From Actinoplanes sp. DH11 (lineage in GTDB: Bacteria; Actinomycetota; Actinomycetes; Mycobacteriales; Micromonosporaceae): a DNA stretch of 64,000 bases. The notes under the pieces are model-generated. The model ran no database searches and was not told where the DNA came from. It saw only the letters and a program-made list of their open reading frames with translations. Positions within the stretch are counted from its first letter, which is position 1. Every line of letters begins with the position of its first letter. This document shows, piece after piece, positions 25,808 through 34,220 of this stretch. The position numbers and the translations under genes are program-made. Location: the NCBI RefSeq assembly GCF_020873875.1, contig NZ_JAHWGU010000001.1:558001-622000 (forward strand). The letters run 5' to 3'.

Positions 25808-25880
25808 GCCGCTGTCCATGACGGATCAGAAAGCCATGCGGACGGCGTACCGGAAGGGAAGAGGGGCCGTGCCGGGAACG

Positions 25881-25913
25881 AAAAGGCCCGCGGACCGAAC
25901 CGGTCCGCGGGCC
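25881..25913 (-). terminator. Rho-independent terminator of the thioredoxin gene
   Basis: On the minus strand, 15 bp after the thioredoxin stop, a 13-bp GC-rich stem (AGGCCCGCGGACC pairing with GGTCCGCGGGCCT) with a short loop is followed by TTTTCG. This is a textbook intrinsic terminator, one of the few in the window with a T-run. Confidence 0.88.
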
Positions 25914-25928
25914 TGATGTCTCGCCGGG

Positions 25929-26345
25929 TCAGCTGCGGCCGGCGGCCGCCGCCTCCTCCGCCTTGGCGGATTCGCCGTGCGCGGCCTTGCGGTGTGCGTC
26001 CATCTGCTCGCGCACCTCGTCCATGTCCAGCTGCTCGACCTTTTCGATCAGGCTTTCCAGCGCCGACTCGGGGAGTGCGCCCGGCTGGGCGAACACCACG
26101 ATGCCGTCGCGGACCGCCATGATCGTCGGGATGGAGCGGATGTCGAACTTCGCGGCCAGGGCCTGCTCGGCCTCGGTGTCGACCTTGCCGAATGTGATCT
26201 CCGGGTGCTTCTCCGAGGACCGCTCGTAGGTCGGTGCGAAGCGGACGCAGGGCCCGCACCAACTGGCCCAGAAGTCGACCAGGACGATGCCGTCCTTGCC
26301 GGTGACCTCGTCGAAGTTCGCTGCGGTGAGCGCAACCGTCGCCAT
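25929..26345 (-). CDS. trxA: Thioredoxin with C-terminal extension
   Basis: 138 aa from ATG at 26345 with GGAGG four bases upstream; the upstream 114 codons of open frame are not used. FWASWCGPC gives the redox pair Cys30/Cys33, and IRSIPTIMAV gives the cis-proline loop. It reduces disulfides in cytosolic proteins. About 30 extra residues (EQMDAHRKAAHGESAKAEEA) extend beyond the normal 105-110 aa, mostly charged and Ala-rich. It ends in a strong terminator and is a single-gene transcript. Confidence 0.92.
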   Translation of the reverse strand: MATVALTAANFDEVTGKDGIVLVDFWASWCGPCVRFAPTYERSSEKHPEITFGKVDTEAEQALAAKFDIRSIPTIMAVRDGIVVFAQPGALPESALESLIEKVEQLDMDEVREQMDAHRKAAHGESAKAEEAAAAGRS

Positions 26346-26844
26346 GATGCCTCCGTCTGCGGGAATCGCTTTCGTCCGGTGAAACTCCTGGTACCCAACT
26401 CTCATTCCCGCTCGACGTGTCGGCACACGTGGCGTAGGGCACCGTCCGGATATTGACCTGGACAGCTCATGGTAACTGAAAGTAGGCGTGTGGTGTCCGA
26501 TAGCTGACACGATCAGAAGTGAAGATCTGTACTGCTTGGCACGATCCGAACCGTTTGTCCAGCCTCTGCGCCACCTGTGGGAGCGCGCCGATTCCGTACG
26601 GGAATAGGAAAGAAACTTAATTGTGAGCTGGCTCACATTTGAAAGTCCTTCACATGGATACGGACCGTAAGGCAAACTCTTTCCCAACAGAGCGTGGGCG
26701 GCGGGTGCCGGGGAGGGCCCCGCCGCTCATTGCGTCCCCTGTCAGGCACGTCTCTTGCCCGGCACATTCCCTGACGGCACATTCCCTGACCGGCGCTGAT
26801 CCTCAGGATCGGGTTCCCGCGCAGGATGAGTAGCCTAACGCCCC
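26346..26844. other. Divergent intergenic region with a regulatory palindrome
   Basis: 499 bp between the divergent thioredoxin and TrmH-family genes, noticeably more A/T-rich than its surroundings from 26460 to 26690. It contains the TGTGA-N6-TCACA palindrome at 26622-26637, a 14-bp tandem duplication (GCACATTCCCTGAC, 26761-26791), and near the TrmH start a possible -10 element TAGCCT (26831-26836). No coding frame is credible. Confidence 0.65.
26622..26637. promoter_or_regulatory. CRP- or Rex-type operator palindrome
   Basis: TGTGAGCTGGCTCACA is a TGTGA-N6-TCACA palindrome with seven-base arms (TGTGAGC/GCTCACA). This spacing is shared by CRP/GlxR-type sites and by Rex (NADH-sensing) operators, so the regulator is open. 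It lies 277 bp before the thioredoxin start and 208 bp before the TrmH-family start. Confidence 0.65.
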
Positions 26845-27477
26845 ATGACGGCGGGCGAGGATCAATCAACCGAGGTCGGCGTCGGCCCGTGGCCCGGCGA
26901 CTGGCCGGTCGGTGAACAGTACGACCCCGAGCTGCTCGAGCACGGTGATCGCCGCAACGTGGTCGACCGGTACCGGTACTGGACCAGGGAAGCCGTGATC
27001 GCCGACCTGGACGAGCGCCGCCACGACTTCCACGTCGCGATCGAGAACTGGCAGCACGACTTCAACATCGGCACGGTGGTCCGCAACGCCAACGCGTTCC
27101 TCGCCGCCGAGGTGCACATCGTCGGGCAGCGCCGGTGGAACCGCCGGGGTGCCATGGTCACGGACCGGTACCAGCACGTGCGGCACCATCCCACCATCGA
27201 GGAGTTCGTGGCCTGGGCCGGCGACGCCGGACTGCCGGTGGTCGGCATCGACAACCTGCCGGGCTCGCGGCCGATGGAGACGACCACACTCCCGCGCAGG
27301 TGTGTCCTGCTCTTCGGCCAGGAGGGCCCCGGCCTCTCCGATCCGGCGCGTGCGGCGTGCGGCGAGCTCTTCTCGATCGCGCAGTACGGTTCGACGCGTT
27401 CGATAAACGCCGGGGTGGCCAGTGGGATCGCGATGCACGCCTGGATCCGCGCGCACGCCGGCCCGCCGCCCGCCTGA
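26845..27477 (+). CDS. TrmH/SpoU-family RNA 2'-O-methyltransferase
   Basis: 210 aa. The three SPOUT motifs are plain: NIGTVVRNANAFLAAEVHIV (motif 1), VLLFGQEGPGLSDPA (motif 2) and YGSTRSINAGVASGIAMHAW (motif 3, knot and SAM site). An N-terminal extension of about 60 residues precedes the catalytic domain. The enzyme should methylate a ribose in tRNA or rRNA; which one cannot be told. Confidence 0.9.
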   Translation: MTAGEDQSTEVGVGPWPGDWPVGEQYDPELLEHGDRRNVVDRYRYWTREAVIADLDERRHDFHVAIENWQHDFNIGTVVRNANAFLAAEVHIVGQRRWNRRGAMVTDRYQHVRHHPTIEEFVAWAGDAGLPVVGIDNLPGSRPMETTTLPRRCVLLFGQEGPGLSDPARAACGELFSIAQYGSTRSINAGVASGIAMHAWIRAHAGPPPA

Positions 27478-27539
27478 AAGGGTGGTGAAAAGGGCCGATC
27501 CGCTTGACGCCGGAGCGCCCGACCCCCACGGTATGAAGT

Positions 27540-28214
27540 GTGGGTGTCACGGTGAGTTGCCCCAGATGTGCTGCTCAGGTCCGCAGGCCGGACCTGATGC
27601 ACAGCAACTGGCGGTGCGACAACTGTGGCGACGTTCCGCCGTTCCACGTCGCCGAGCACATCAGCGCGGAGATCGTCGGAACGGTGCTGCGGGAGTCGGC
27701 GTCGAGCGCGGAGCGGATCCCTCTCTGGTGTCCGTGGCCGCTGCCGTCCGGGTGGATGGTGACGGGTGTCGGCTGGTCGGGTGACGACCGGTTCGGTGTT
27801 CGCGCGACGGTCCTCGCGTGCAGCGGCCCGGAGCCGCTCGGTGGTGGCCCCGCCGACCTGGTCCTGGTGGCCGAGCAGCCCGGCGTCGGCCTGGGCACGC
27901 GGTTCGCCGGGATTCCGGGCCTGGACCCCGGTCACCTGCTCACCGAGGCGCTGTCCGATCCCGCCTCGCATGCCGGTCCACATGCGAAGATCAAAGCAGC
28001 CGGGCATCCCACTCCACTGTGGTGTGTAAAGTCACCCGAAGATCGAAGTGCCTACGTGAGTGAGGCCAAAGGAATGTGGCTCTATGCGGTAGCGTGGCCC
28101 GCAAGCGCGGGCTACCTTCTCGCGGAGCACGTCGTTCTGCACGACCTCTCCGACGGAGTGCCGCCCGAGCTGGTGTTCGGAGCGCCATCGCCTTACCTGC
28201 ATGGTCGTGCCTAA
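27540..28214 (+). CDS. DUF6758-like protein with N-terminal zinc ribbon
   Basis: 224 aa from GTG at 27540. The N-terminus has a rubredoxin-like zinc ribbon, CPRC at residues 7-10 and CDNC at 26-29. The rest is a conserved actinobacterial domain (LWCPWPLPSGWMVTGVGWSG, DLVLVAEQPGVGLGTRFAGI, AYVSEAKGMWLYAVAWPASA) with no known activity. The name DUF6758 is from memory of the family pattern. It lies 62 bp after the TrmH-family gene and may share its transcript. Confidence 0.75.
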   Translation: MGVTVSCPRCAAQVRRPDLMHSNWRCDNCGDVPPFHVAEHISAEIVGTVLRESASSAERIPLWCPWPLPSGWMVTGVGWSGDDRFGVRATVLACSGPEPLGGGPADLVLVAEQPGVGLGTRFAGIPGLDPGHLLTEALSDPASHAGPHAKIKAAGHPTPLWCVKSPEDRSAYVSEAKGMWLYAVAWPASAGYLLAEHVVLHDLSDGVPPELVFGAPSPYLHGRA

Positions 28215-28345
28215 CTCTCTCAGGTGTGACCTTCAGTGTTGACAATCGGCTTTCCGGACACTTTGTTCACACGAAGCGACGAAGCTGATACCGTCAGTAT
28301 TGCCGCGGCGCTGAACGTCACCCGCACCGGAGGAGAAGGCCCGCC

Positions 28346-28504
28346 ATGATCAAGAAGGTCCTCACCTGGCTTGGTATTGCATTCTTGATCTTCTTCATCG
28401 CCTTCAACCCGAGATCCGCCGCGGCGGTCTTCGAGTCACTCGGAGGCACGATCGCCGACATCGCCCGAGGCTTCGGCACCTTCTTCACCGACCTCGTCGC
28501 ATAG
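28346..28504 (+). CDS. Small membrane protein, 52 aa
   Basis: An ATG at 28346, with GGAGGAG nine bases upstream, opens a 52-codon frame: one N-terminal membrane helix (KKVLTWLGIAFLIFFIAFN) followed by an amphipathic part ending FGTFFTDLVA. It stops 9 bp before the PH-domain gene and is clearly its operon partner. It is too short for standard open-frame cut-offs. Upstream, TTGACA at 28239 is a possible -35 element. Function unknown; a small partner of the PH-domain membrane protein is plausible. Confidence 0.75.
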   Translation: MIKKVLTWLGIAFLIFFIAFNPRSAAAVFESLGGTIADIARGFGTFFTDLVA

Positions 28505-28513
28505 CATCACCAC

Positions 28514-29332
28514 ATGGATCCTGGCGAGCCGCGCGAACCGCGAGGCGAGGGTGCCCGGCGCCCTCGGGATGACGATGAGAACTTCGGGTTCCGCGACCCG
28601 GCGTTCGACGATCCTGATTACACACGGGGCGAGCCCTACGGCGACGACGCCGAGGGGTACGCACGTGGCCATCAGCGTCGCCCCGAGGACGTCTACGAGG
28701 ATCCGGACGAGTACCAGCCGCCCTCCTTCACCCAGGAGGAGCTGGAGGGTCTCGACCAGGGCGGCGGTCCGCGCCGTTTCCTGCCGCTGGAGGACGAGCC
28801 GACCACTCTGGTCGCCCGCTACCTCTTCCCCACCGAGCGATACCGCGGTGAGTGGAAACGGCACTGGATCCACCTGACGACGCCGCTGGCCATCGGTGCC
28901 GGCGCCACGCTCGTCCTCGGCTACCTGGCCGGCTTCCTCACCCGGCAGAACATCGACGGCATGGTCACGGTCGCCGTCCTGGTCTGGCTCGGTGTGATCA
29001 GCTGGGTGGCCTGGAAGGTCTTCGACTGGTACTTCGACAGGTTCATCCTGACCAACAAGCGGGTCATGGTGGTCAACGGCATCGTCACCCGGAAGGTGGC
29101 CATGATGCCGCTCCTGCGGGTGACCGACATGAAGTACACCCAGTCGGCCCTCGGCCGGATGCTGAGCTACGGCACGTTCGTGCTCGAGTCGGCCGGCCAG
29201 GACCAGGCGCTGCGCGAGATCAAGCACCTGCCCAACCCCAACGAGCTCTACCTCCGCGTGGTCGAGGAGATGTATGAGCCGCAGGCCGTCGAGGCGCGGC
29301 TGGGCAAAGAGGACGACGGAGACGACGCCTGA
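28514..29332 (+). CDS. Membrane protein with bacterial PH domain (bPH2)
   Basis: 272 aa. The first 85 residues are very acidic and disordered-looking (RPRDDDENFGFRDPAFDDPD). Then come LVARYLFPTERYRGEWKRHW, two transmembrane helices (about 122-141 and 148-168), and a PH-like domain (FDRFILTNKRVMVVNGIVTR, MPLLRVTDMKYTQSALGRML, ALREIKHLPNP). This layout is that of bPH2/DUF304-type membrane proteins, of unclear role. It is translationally linked to the downstream PHP gene, whose apparent start overlaps its stop. Confidence 0.86.
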   Translation: MDPGEPREPRGEGARRPRDDDENFGFRDPAFDDPDYTRGEPYGDDAEGYARGHQRRPEDVYEDPDEYQPPSFTQEELEGLDQGGGPRRFLPLEDEPTTLVARYLFPTERYRGEWKRHWIHLTTPLAIGAGATLVLGYLAGFLTRQNIDGMVTVAVLVWLGVISWVAWKVFDWYFDRFILTNKRVMVVNGIVTRKVAMMPLLRVTDMKYTQSALGRMLSYGTFVLESAGQDQALREIKHLPNPNELYLRVVEEMYEPQAVEARLGKEDDGDDA

Positions 29333-30177
29333 GCATCGACCTGCACTGCCATTCGACGGCCAGCGACGGCACGCTGACCCCGGCCGAACTGGTCCGGGCC
29401 GGTGCGGCCGCCGGCCTGGACGTCCTGGCGATCACCGATCACGACACCACCGGCGGCTGGGAACTGGCGGCGGCCGCCCGGCCCGACGGGCTGGCCCTGG
29501 TCCGCGGCGCCGAGTTGTCCTGCCGATGGCACGGCGTCGAACCGGCCATCGCACTGCACCTGCTGGCGTACCTCTTCGACCCGGCGGAGCCGCTGCTCGC
29601 CGCGGAGTTGACGCGGCTGCGCGGTGACCGGGAACAGCGGGCCGAGAAGATCGTCACGAAGCTCCGGGCGGACGGCGTGCCGATCACCTGGGCCGAGGTC
29701 CTCGGATACGCGGCGGGCGGTTCGGTCGGCCGTCCGCACATCGCACAAGCGCTGATCAGGGCCGGTCTCGTGCGCACCACCACGGAGGCCTTCGCGTCCA
29801 CGTGGCTGGGGGCCCGGTACTTCGTACCCAAATCCGACCTGGATGTCTTCGAAGCTGTCCGGGCGGTGCGGAACGCCGGTGGGGTGACCGTTTTCGCCCA
29901 TCCCCGCGCGACCGTCCGCGGCCGGGTGGTGCCGGACCGGCTGATCGTCGAGCTCGCCGAGGCGGGCCTCTTCGGCCTGGAGGCCGATCACGAGGACCAC
30001 ACCCCCGCGGAGCGGGCCCAGGTGCGAGACCTGGCGGACCGGCTCGGCCTGGCGGTCACCGGATCTTCCGACTTCCACGGTACGCACAAGACGGTCAAGC
30101 TGGGCGCCTTCGTGACCGCGCCCGAGATGTACGAGAAAATCGTCTCCGCGGCGACCGGAGTGCCCGTCCTGGGGTGA
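29329..30177 (+). CDS. PHP-domain phosphoesterase, probably starting at CTG
   Basis: About 282 aa. The metal-binding PHP motifs are complete only if translation starts near 29329: IDLHCHSTASDGTL (His-x-His), AITDHDT, a Glu in VRGAELSC, VTVFAHPRA and SDFHG. These are residues of PHP phosphoesterases such as RNase AM/YciV-like 5'-nucleotidases. There is no ATG, GTG or TTG in this frame between the stop at 29275 and the TTG at 29515, and that TTG would delete the first motifs. A CTG at 29329 overlaps the PH gene stop (CTGA) with GGAG seven bases upstream, the likely initiator. Confidence 0.85.
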   Translation: MSIDLHCHSTASDGTLTPAELVRAGAAAGLDVLAITDHDTTGGWELAAAARPDGLALVRGAELSCRWHGVEPAIALHLLAYLFDPAEPLLAAELTRLRGDREQRAEKIVTKLRADGVPITWAEVLGYAAGGSVGRPHIAQALIRAGLVRTTTEAFASTWLGARYFVPKSDLDVFEAVRAVRNAGGVTVFAHPRATVRGRVVPDRLIVELAEAGLFGLEADHEDHTPAERAQVRDLADRLGLAVTGSSDFHGTHKTVKLGAFVTAPEMYEKIVSAATGVPVLG

Positions 30178-30228
30178 TCATCGCCCTACCCGCCTGCGCC
30201 GGAGGGAACCGAGCCCTACCTTGTTCGG

Positions 30229-30846
30229 GTGAATGTCAAGCTGTTCGGCGAGTTCTTCGTGACTCTGCTGGTGATCGTCGATCCTCCCGGCATGGTCCCG
30301 GTCTTCCTCGCGCTGACCGGCAGCCTGCCCGCGAAGGCCCGCAACCGGGCCGGTACGCAGGCGGTGCTGCTCGCCCTCGGCGTGATCGTCGGGTTCGCGA
30401 TCGCCGGGCAGACCCTGCTCGACTACCTCCACGTGCAACTCCCGGCGCTGCAGGCGGCCGGTGGCCTGCTGCTCGTCCTGGTGGCGTTGCAGCTACTCAC
30501 CGGCAAGACCGACGAACCGTCGGACCAGGTCGGCACCACCAACGTGGCACTCGTCCCGATTGGCACCCCGCTGCTGGCCGGCCCCGGCGCCATCGTCGCG
30601 ACGATGCTCTTCGTCCAGCGTGCCGAATCACTCGACGAACACCTCATCCTGGCGGCCGCGATCCTCGCCGTGATGGCCACGGTCTGGCTGGTCCTGCGCT
30701 TCTCCGGGGTCATCGTGCGACTCCTGCGCCCGGCCGGCATCGAGGTGCTCACCCGGATCGCGGGCCTGCTCCTGGCGGCCATCGCGGTGCAGCTCATGGC
30801 GGATGCCGTCTTCGCGTTCGTCAAGTCGTACAGCGGGATGCTCTGA
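30229..30846 (+). CDS. MarC-family integral membrane protein
   Basis: 205 aa from GTG at 30229. Six hydrophobic segments are visible, with the MarC-like FVTLLVIVDPPGMVPVFLAL near the start and IGTPLLAGPGAIVATMLF in the middle, the repeated Gly/Pro motif of the family. The role of MarC proteins is unsettled; the old link to multiple antibiotic resistance was not upheld. It follows the PHP gene by 51 bp. Confidence 0.9.
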   Translation: MNVKLFGEFFVTLLVIVDPPGMVPVFLALTGSLPAKARNRAGTQAVLLALGVIVGFAIAGQTLLDYLHVQLPALQAAGGLLLVLVALQLLTGKTDEPSDQVGTTNVALVPIGTPLLAGPGAIVATMLFVQRAESLDEHLILAAAILAVMATVWLVLRFSGVIVRLLRPAGIEVLTRIAGLLLAAIAVQLMADAVFAFVKSYSGML

Positions 30847-30892
30847 TCCTTCGCGTTCGGTTCTTGTCGGGGGGTGCTGGCAGGATTGCCGC

Positions 30893-31786
30893 GTGTCCCC
30901 CACCAGACCTCGCGCGACCCGGGCCGCCGCCGTGCCCGAGCAGCTCGGTTTCGCCGGCATGCCGGAGCGACTCTTCGTCTGCACGCCCAGCAAGCTCGGG
31001 GCCTACGCCGACTGCCCGCGCAAATACCGATACTCCTACATCGACCGGCCCACCCCGCCGAAAGGCCCGCCCTGGGCGCACAACTCGCTCGGGGCGAGCG
31101 TGCACACCGCGCTGAAGAATTGGTATGCGTTGTCCCAGGAGCGGCGCGCGCCGGGCGCGTTGCCCACGCTTCTCAAAGCCACGTGGGTCCGGGAGGGATA
31201 CCGCGACGTCGACCAGGAGCGGGCGGCCTACCACCGGGCGCTCGGCTGGCTGGAGACCTACGTGGGCGGCCTCGACCCGGAGGACGAACCGCTCGGCGTC
31301 GAGCGGGTGGTCGCCACCAAGACCTCGGTCCTCGCGCTGAACGGGCGGGCCGACCGGATCGACTCCCGGGTCGGTCCCGACGGCCCGGAAGCGGTGATCG
31401 TCGACTACAAGACCGGCCGCTCCGGCCTGGACGCCGACGACGCCCGGGGCTCGCAGGCGCTCGCGCTCTACGCGTTCGCCGCCGAGCGGGTCTTCCGGCG
31501 CCCCTGCCGGCGCGTCGAGCTGCACCACCTGCCGACCGGCACGGTCGCCGCCCACGAGCACACCCCCGAGTCCCTGTCCCGGCAGGTGCGCCGCGCCGAG
31601 GAGACCGCGACCGACATCGTGGCCGCCGAGAAGGCGGTCGCGGCGGGCGCCGACCCGGACGAGTCGTTTCCCGTCAACCCGGGGTCGCTGTGCGGGTGGT
31701 GCGACTTCCGGCGGGTGTGCCCGGCGGGGGCCGGGGTCGAGGGCAAGGAGCCATGGACGGCGGTGGAGCACCTGGCAAGTTCCTAG
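30893..31786 (+). CDS. RecB/Cas4-type PD-(D/E)XK nuclease with Fe-S cysteines
   Basis: 297 aa from GTG at 30893. The nuclease core is seen in SVHTALKNW (His), the Asp/Glu in ADRIDSR and EAVIVDYKTGR (D-x-K). Four cysteines are placed as in AddB/Cas4 4Fe-4S nucleases: Cys41 in YADCPRKYRYSYI and a C-terminal CGWCDFRRVC cluster. It should be a DNA exonuclease in repair or degradation. No CRISPR or AddA partner is in the window, so it belongs to the stand-alone actinobacterial RecB-family group. Confidence 0.88.
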   Translation: MSPTRPRATRAAAVPEQLGFAGMPERLFVCTPSKLGAYADCPRKYRYSYIDRPTPPKGPPWAHNSLGASVHTALKNWYALSQERRAPGALPTLLKATWVREGYRDVDQERAAYHRALGWLETYVGGLDPEDEPLGVERVVATKTSVLALNGRADRIDSRVGPDGPEAVIVDYKTGRSGLDADDARGSQALALYAFAAERVFRRPCRRVELHHLPTGTVAAHEHTPESLSRQVRRAEETATDIVAAEKAVAAGADPDESFPVNPGSLCGWCDFRRVCPAGAGVEGKEPWTAVEHLASS

Positions 31787-32063
31787 CCGCCTCGGGCCGG
31801 GCTTGGTGCGGCCGTCTCGGGCCGGGCTGGGAGTCCCCCGCGGGCTGGGAGCGGCCGTTCGTGCGGGCTGGGTGCAGCCGTCCGGGCCTGGCTTGGTGCG
31901 GCCGTCCTGCGTGGGGCTCGGTGCGGCCATCCGGCCGGGCTTGGTGCCCTGAGCAGCCGCTTCGGCCGGATGGGTGAGGCGGCTCCGGGCGGTTGGGTGG
32001 GCGCGGGGTTGCCGTCGTGGTCGAGGCCGTAGCGCGCGAGGCCGCCGGACCGAAAGTTCTCGG
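31787..32063. repeat. Imperfect GC-rich repeats between convergent genes
   Basis: From about 31795 to 31960 a loose repeat with GGGCTTGGTGCGGCCGTC and variants (GGGCTGGGAGCGGCCGT, GGGCTCGGTGCGGCCATC) recurs at 20-50 bp spacing. The remainder up to the DUF2236 stop has no recognisable feature. Confidence 0.6.
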
Positions 32064-32918
32064 TCAGCTCTGGGTGGCTCGTTGGAGGGCGGCCCGGCGG
32101 GCCGGTGGCACCCGGTACTGCGCGGGCAGGGCGGCCAGCACCGCGGCGAGCAGGGCGCGCAGGCTGCGGGCGGAAAGGCGGGCGGCGAGGTCGGTGGTGG
32201 GCCAGCCGAGTCCCCCGTACATCTTGCGGGCCCAAGCCGGCAGCAAGCCGATCGCCGTGCTCGCGACGCCGAGGTAGGCCCAGCGGGGCGGGCCCAGCGT
32301 GAGCCCGAGGCGCACCGCGCGGCCGCCCCAGCCCGTCGGCGGCGGCGGCACCGTGAGGAAGAGGGCAGTTTCCGCGCCGTCCTTGGTGAGCCCGAGTTCC
32401 GGTCGCATCCGGGCGTAGTAACGCTCCACCTCGGCGGCGGTCCCCGGAACCGTGGACGGGTCGAGGCCGACCAGTTCGGCGGCGCGCAGCTGCTCGGTGT
32501 AGTACCCGTCGATCTCGTCCTCGGTGAGCCGCAGCCCGGCCTGCACCGCCGTGCTCAGGAACGACTCCACCTCGGCGACGTGCACCCAGCGCAGCAGCTC
32601 CGGCTCGTCGATGCGGAACCGGTCGCCGGTGCGCGGGTCGACCGCGGACATCTTGGCGTGCAGCCGGCGCAGGCGGGTGGAAGCCTCGGCCACCTCGCCG
32701 GTACTGCCGTAGATGACCGTCTCGACATAGGCCGACGTGCGCATGAGCCGGCCCCACGGGTCGGCGCGATAACCGGAGTTCTGGGCGACGCCGGCGACGG
32801 CGCGTGGATGCAACGCCTGTAGGTAGAGGGACCGGAGCCCGCCCAGAAGCAGGATGGGCTCGCGGTGCAGTTTCCAGGTGACCGAATCCGGCCCGAACAG
32901 ACCGACGTCTCGCGTCAT
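32064..32918 (-). CDS. DUF2236 (rubber-oxygenase-like, mpaB-type) protein
   Basis: 284 aa from ATG at 32918 (MTRDVGLFGPDS). The pattern TWKLHREPILLLGGLRSLYL, ALHPRAVAGVAQNSGYRADP, GRLMRTSAYV and ELLRWVHVAEVESFL matches DUF2236, the family that includes latex-clearing protein and the mpaB oxygenase. The conserved His and Arg residues around ALHP and WVH are candidates for haem or metal binding. The reaction is unknown. Confidence 0.85.
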   Translation of the reverse strand: MTRDVGLFGPDSVTWKLHREPILLLGGLRSLYLQALHPRAVAGVAQNSGYRADPWGRLMRTSAYVETVIYGSTGEVAEASTRLRRLHAKMSAVDPRTGDRFRIDEPELLRWVHVAEVESFLSTAVQAGLRLTEDEIDGYYTEQLRAAELVGLDPSTVPGTAAEVERYYARMRPELGLTKDGAETALFLTVPPPPTGWGGRAVRLGLTLGPPRWAYLGVASTAIGLLPAWARKMYGGLGWPTTDLAARLSARSLRALLAAVLAALPAQYRVPPARRAALQRATQS

Positions 32919-32983
32919 GTCATCCAGCGTGCCACGCGCAGGTTGCCGACCGCCCGTCGCCGAGTTCTGCCCCGGCACGATCC

Positions 32984-33043
32984 CGATGCCCGCCGCCGGC
33001 CGCCGATGCCCGCCGCCGGCCGCCGATGCCCGCCGCCGGCCGC
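32984..33043. repeat. Three perfect 20-bp tandem repeats
   Basis: Three head-to-tail copies of CGATGCCCGCCGCCGGCCGC between the DUF2236 start and the fur-type gene stop. Non-coding. Confidence 0.9.
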
Positions 33044-33077
33044 AGATTGCCGGTCGGCGTCGCTGGTCGGCGGTCGG

Positions 33078-33506
33078 TCAACTGCCGGCGTTCTGGCGCG
33101 TCCGGCAGGTCGGGCAGACGCCCCAAAAGGTCACCTCGGCCTCGTCCAGGAGGAAGCCGTGTGTCTCGCTCGGGGTCATGCAGGGTGGCTCGCCCACCGC
33201 GCAGTCGACGTCGGCGATCACGCCGCAGCCCCGGCAGACGATGTGGTGATGGTTGTCGCCGACCCGGGCCTCGAAGCGCGCCGGGCCGCCGGCGGGTTCG
33301 ATGCGGCGGGCCAGCCCGGCCCGGGAGAACGCGGCGAGAATGTCGTAGACCGCCTGCGTGGAGACGGAGTCGAGACGGGCCCGGACCCGACCGGCGATCT
33401 CATCGACCTCGAGGTGCCCGCCGCCGGTCAGGATGTCGAGTACGGCGAGGCGCGGGCGGGTTATCCGCAGACCGCGCGCACGCAGCATCTCCGCACTGTT
33501 CGACAC
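33078..33506 (-). CDS. furA: Fur-family regulator, FurA/CatR type
   Basis: 142 aa from GTG at 33506. The DNA-binding helix region reads LRARGLRITRPRLAVLDILT and STQAVYDILAAFSRAGLARR. The metal region has RVGDNHHHIVCRGCGVIADV with CRGC, and a second CPTC pair near the end. It closely follows mycobacterial FurA/Streptomyces CatR, which repress catalase-peroxidase under iron or peroxide control. No katG gene is adjacent in this window. The start codon lies in a small palindrome (GACACGTGTC). Confidence 0.88.
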   Translation of the reverse strand: MSNSAEMLRARGLRITRPRLAVLDILTGGGHLEVDEIAGRVRARLDSVSTQAVYDILAAFSRAGLARRIEPAGGPARFEARVGDNHHHIVCRGCGVIADVDCAVGEPPCMTPSETHGFLLDEAEVTFWGVCPTCRTRQNAGS

Positions 33507-33688
33507 GTGTCCATGACAGCACGCCGACGGCGGTTCACCAACCGGGACGGTGGTCACACCGGTACCGCCGTACCGGCGCGATGCCCGGCCTGATGTCCGA
33601 TCGTGACCTGCGCGCACGGGGTGCACTGTGAGATGTTTGCGCCTTCACGCAATTCATCGTCCTGCGCATGGCGGATCGAGGAGGACTA

Positions 33689-34162
33689 GTGTTCGACCAG
33701 GTCAACGGGTTACCGGTACATATCCTCGTGCTCCACGCCGCGGTGGTGCTCGTACCCCTGCTGGCGCTCGCCGCCATCGTCTACGCCGTCGTTTCCCGTT
33801 GGCGGTCCAAGCTCGGCTGGGCGGTCGTCCTGCTCGCCGTGGTGGCACCGATCTCCGCCGTGGTGTCGAAGCTGTCCGGCACCGAGCTCTACAACCGGCT
33901 CCTCGACCAGGGCATGTCCGGTCCGGGCAAGGTCATCCTGGACGATCACATGAACTACGGCACGCTGACCATGTGGCTGTCGATCGCCCTCGGCGTGGTC
34001 GCGCTGGCCCTGGTCGTGCTCACCCTCCGCGCCGGGGCGGCCCTGCCCCGGATCGCGGAGATCGCCTTCGCGGTCGTGATCGTGGGGCTGGCCGCGGCGA
34101 CGGGCTACTACATCTTCCAGACCGGCGACTCCGGTGCCACGGCGGTCTGGGGTACGTACTAG
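33689..34162 (+). CDS. DUF2231-like four-helix membrane protein
   Basis: 157 aa from GTG at 33689, preceded by GAGGAGG four bases upstream; an ATG at 33668 is possible. It starts VFDQVNGLPVHILVLHAAVV, where the His residues in the first helix are typical of DUF2231-like proteins, and has four hydrophobic segments. A conserved DDHMNYGTLTMWL loop follows the second helix. Some members of this group bind haem; no role can be given here. Confidence 0.75.
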   Translation: MFDQVNGLPVHILVLHAAVVLVPLLALAAIVYAVVSRWRSKLGWAVVLLAVVAPISAVVSKLSGTELYNRLLDQGMSGPGKVILDDHMNYGTLTMWLSIALGVVALALVVLTLRAGAALPRIAEIAFAVVIVGLAAATGYYIFQTGDSGATAVWGTY

Positions 34163-34220
34163 GAGGCGTTGCCCCGCCTCCAGCCGGCCGTGCGGGGCGG
34201 TGCTCGTGGTCGGCGCTCGC

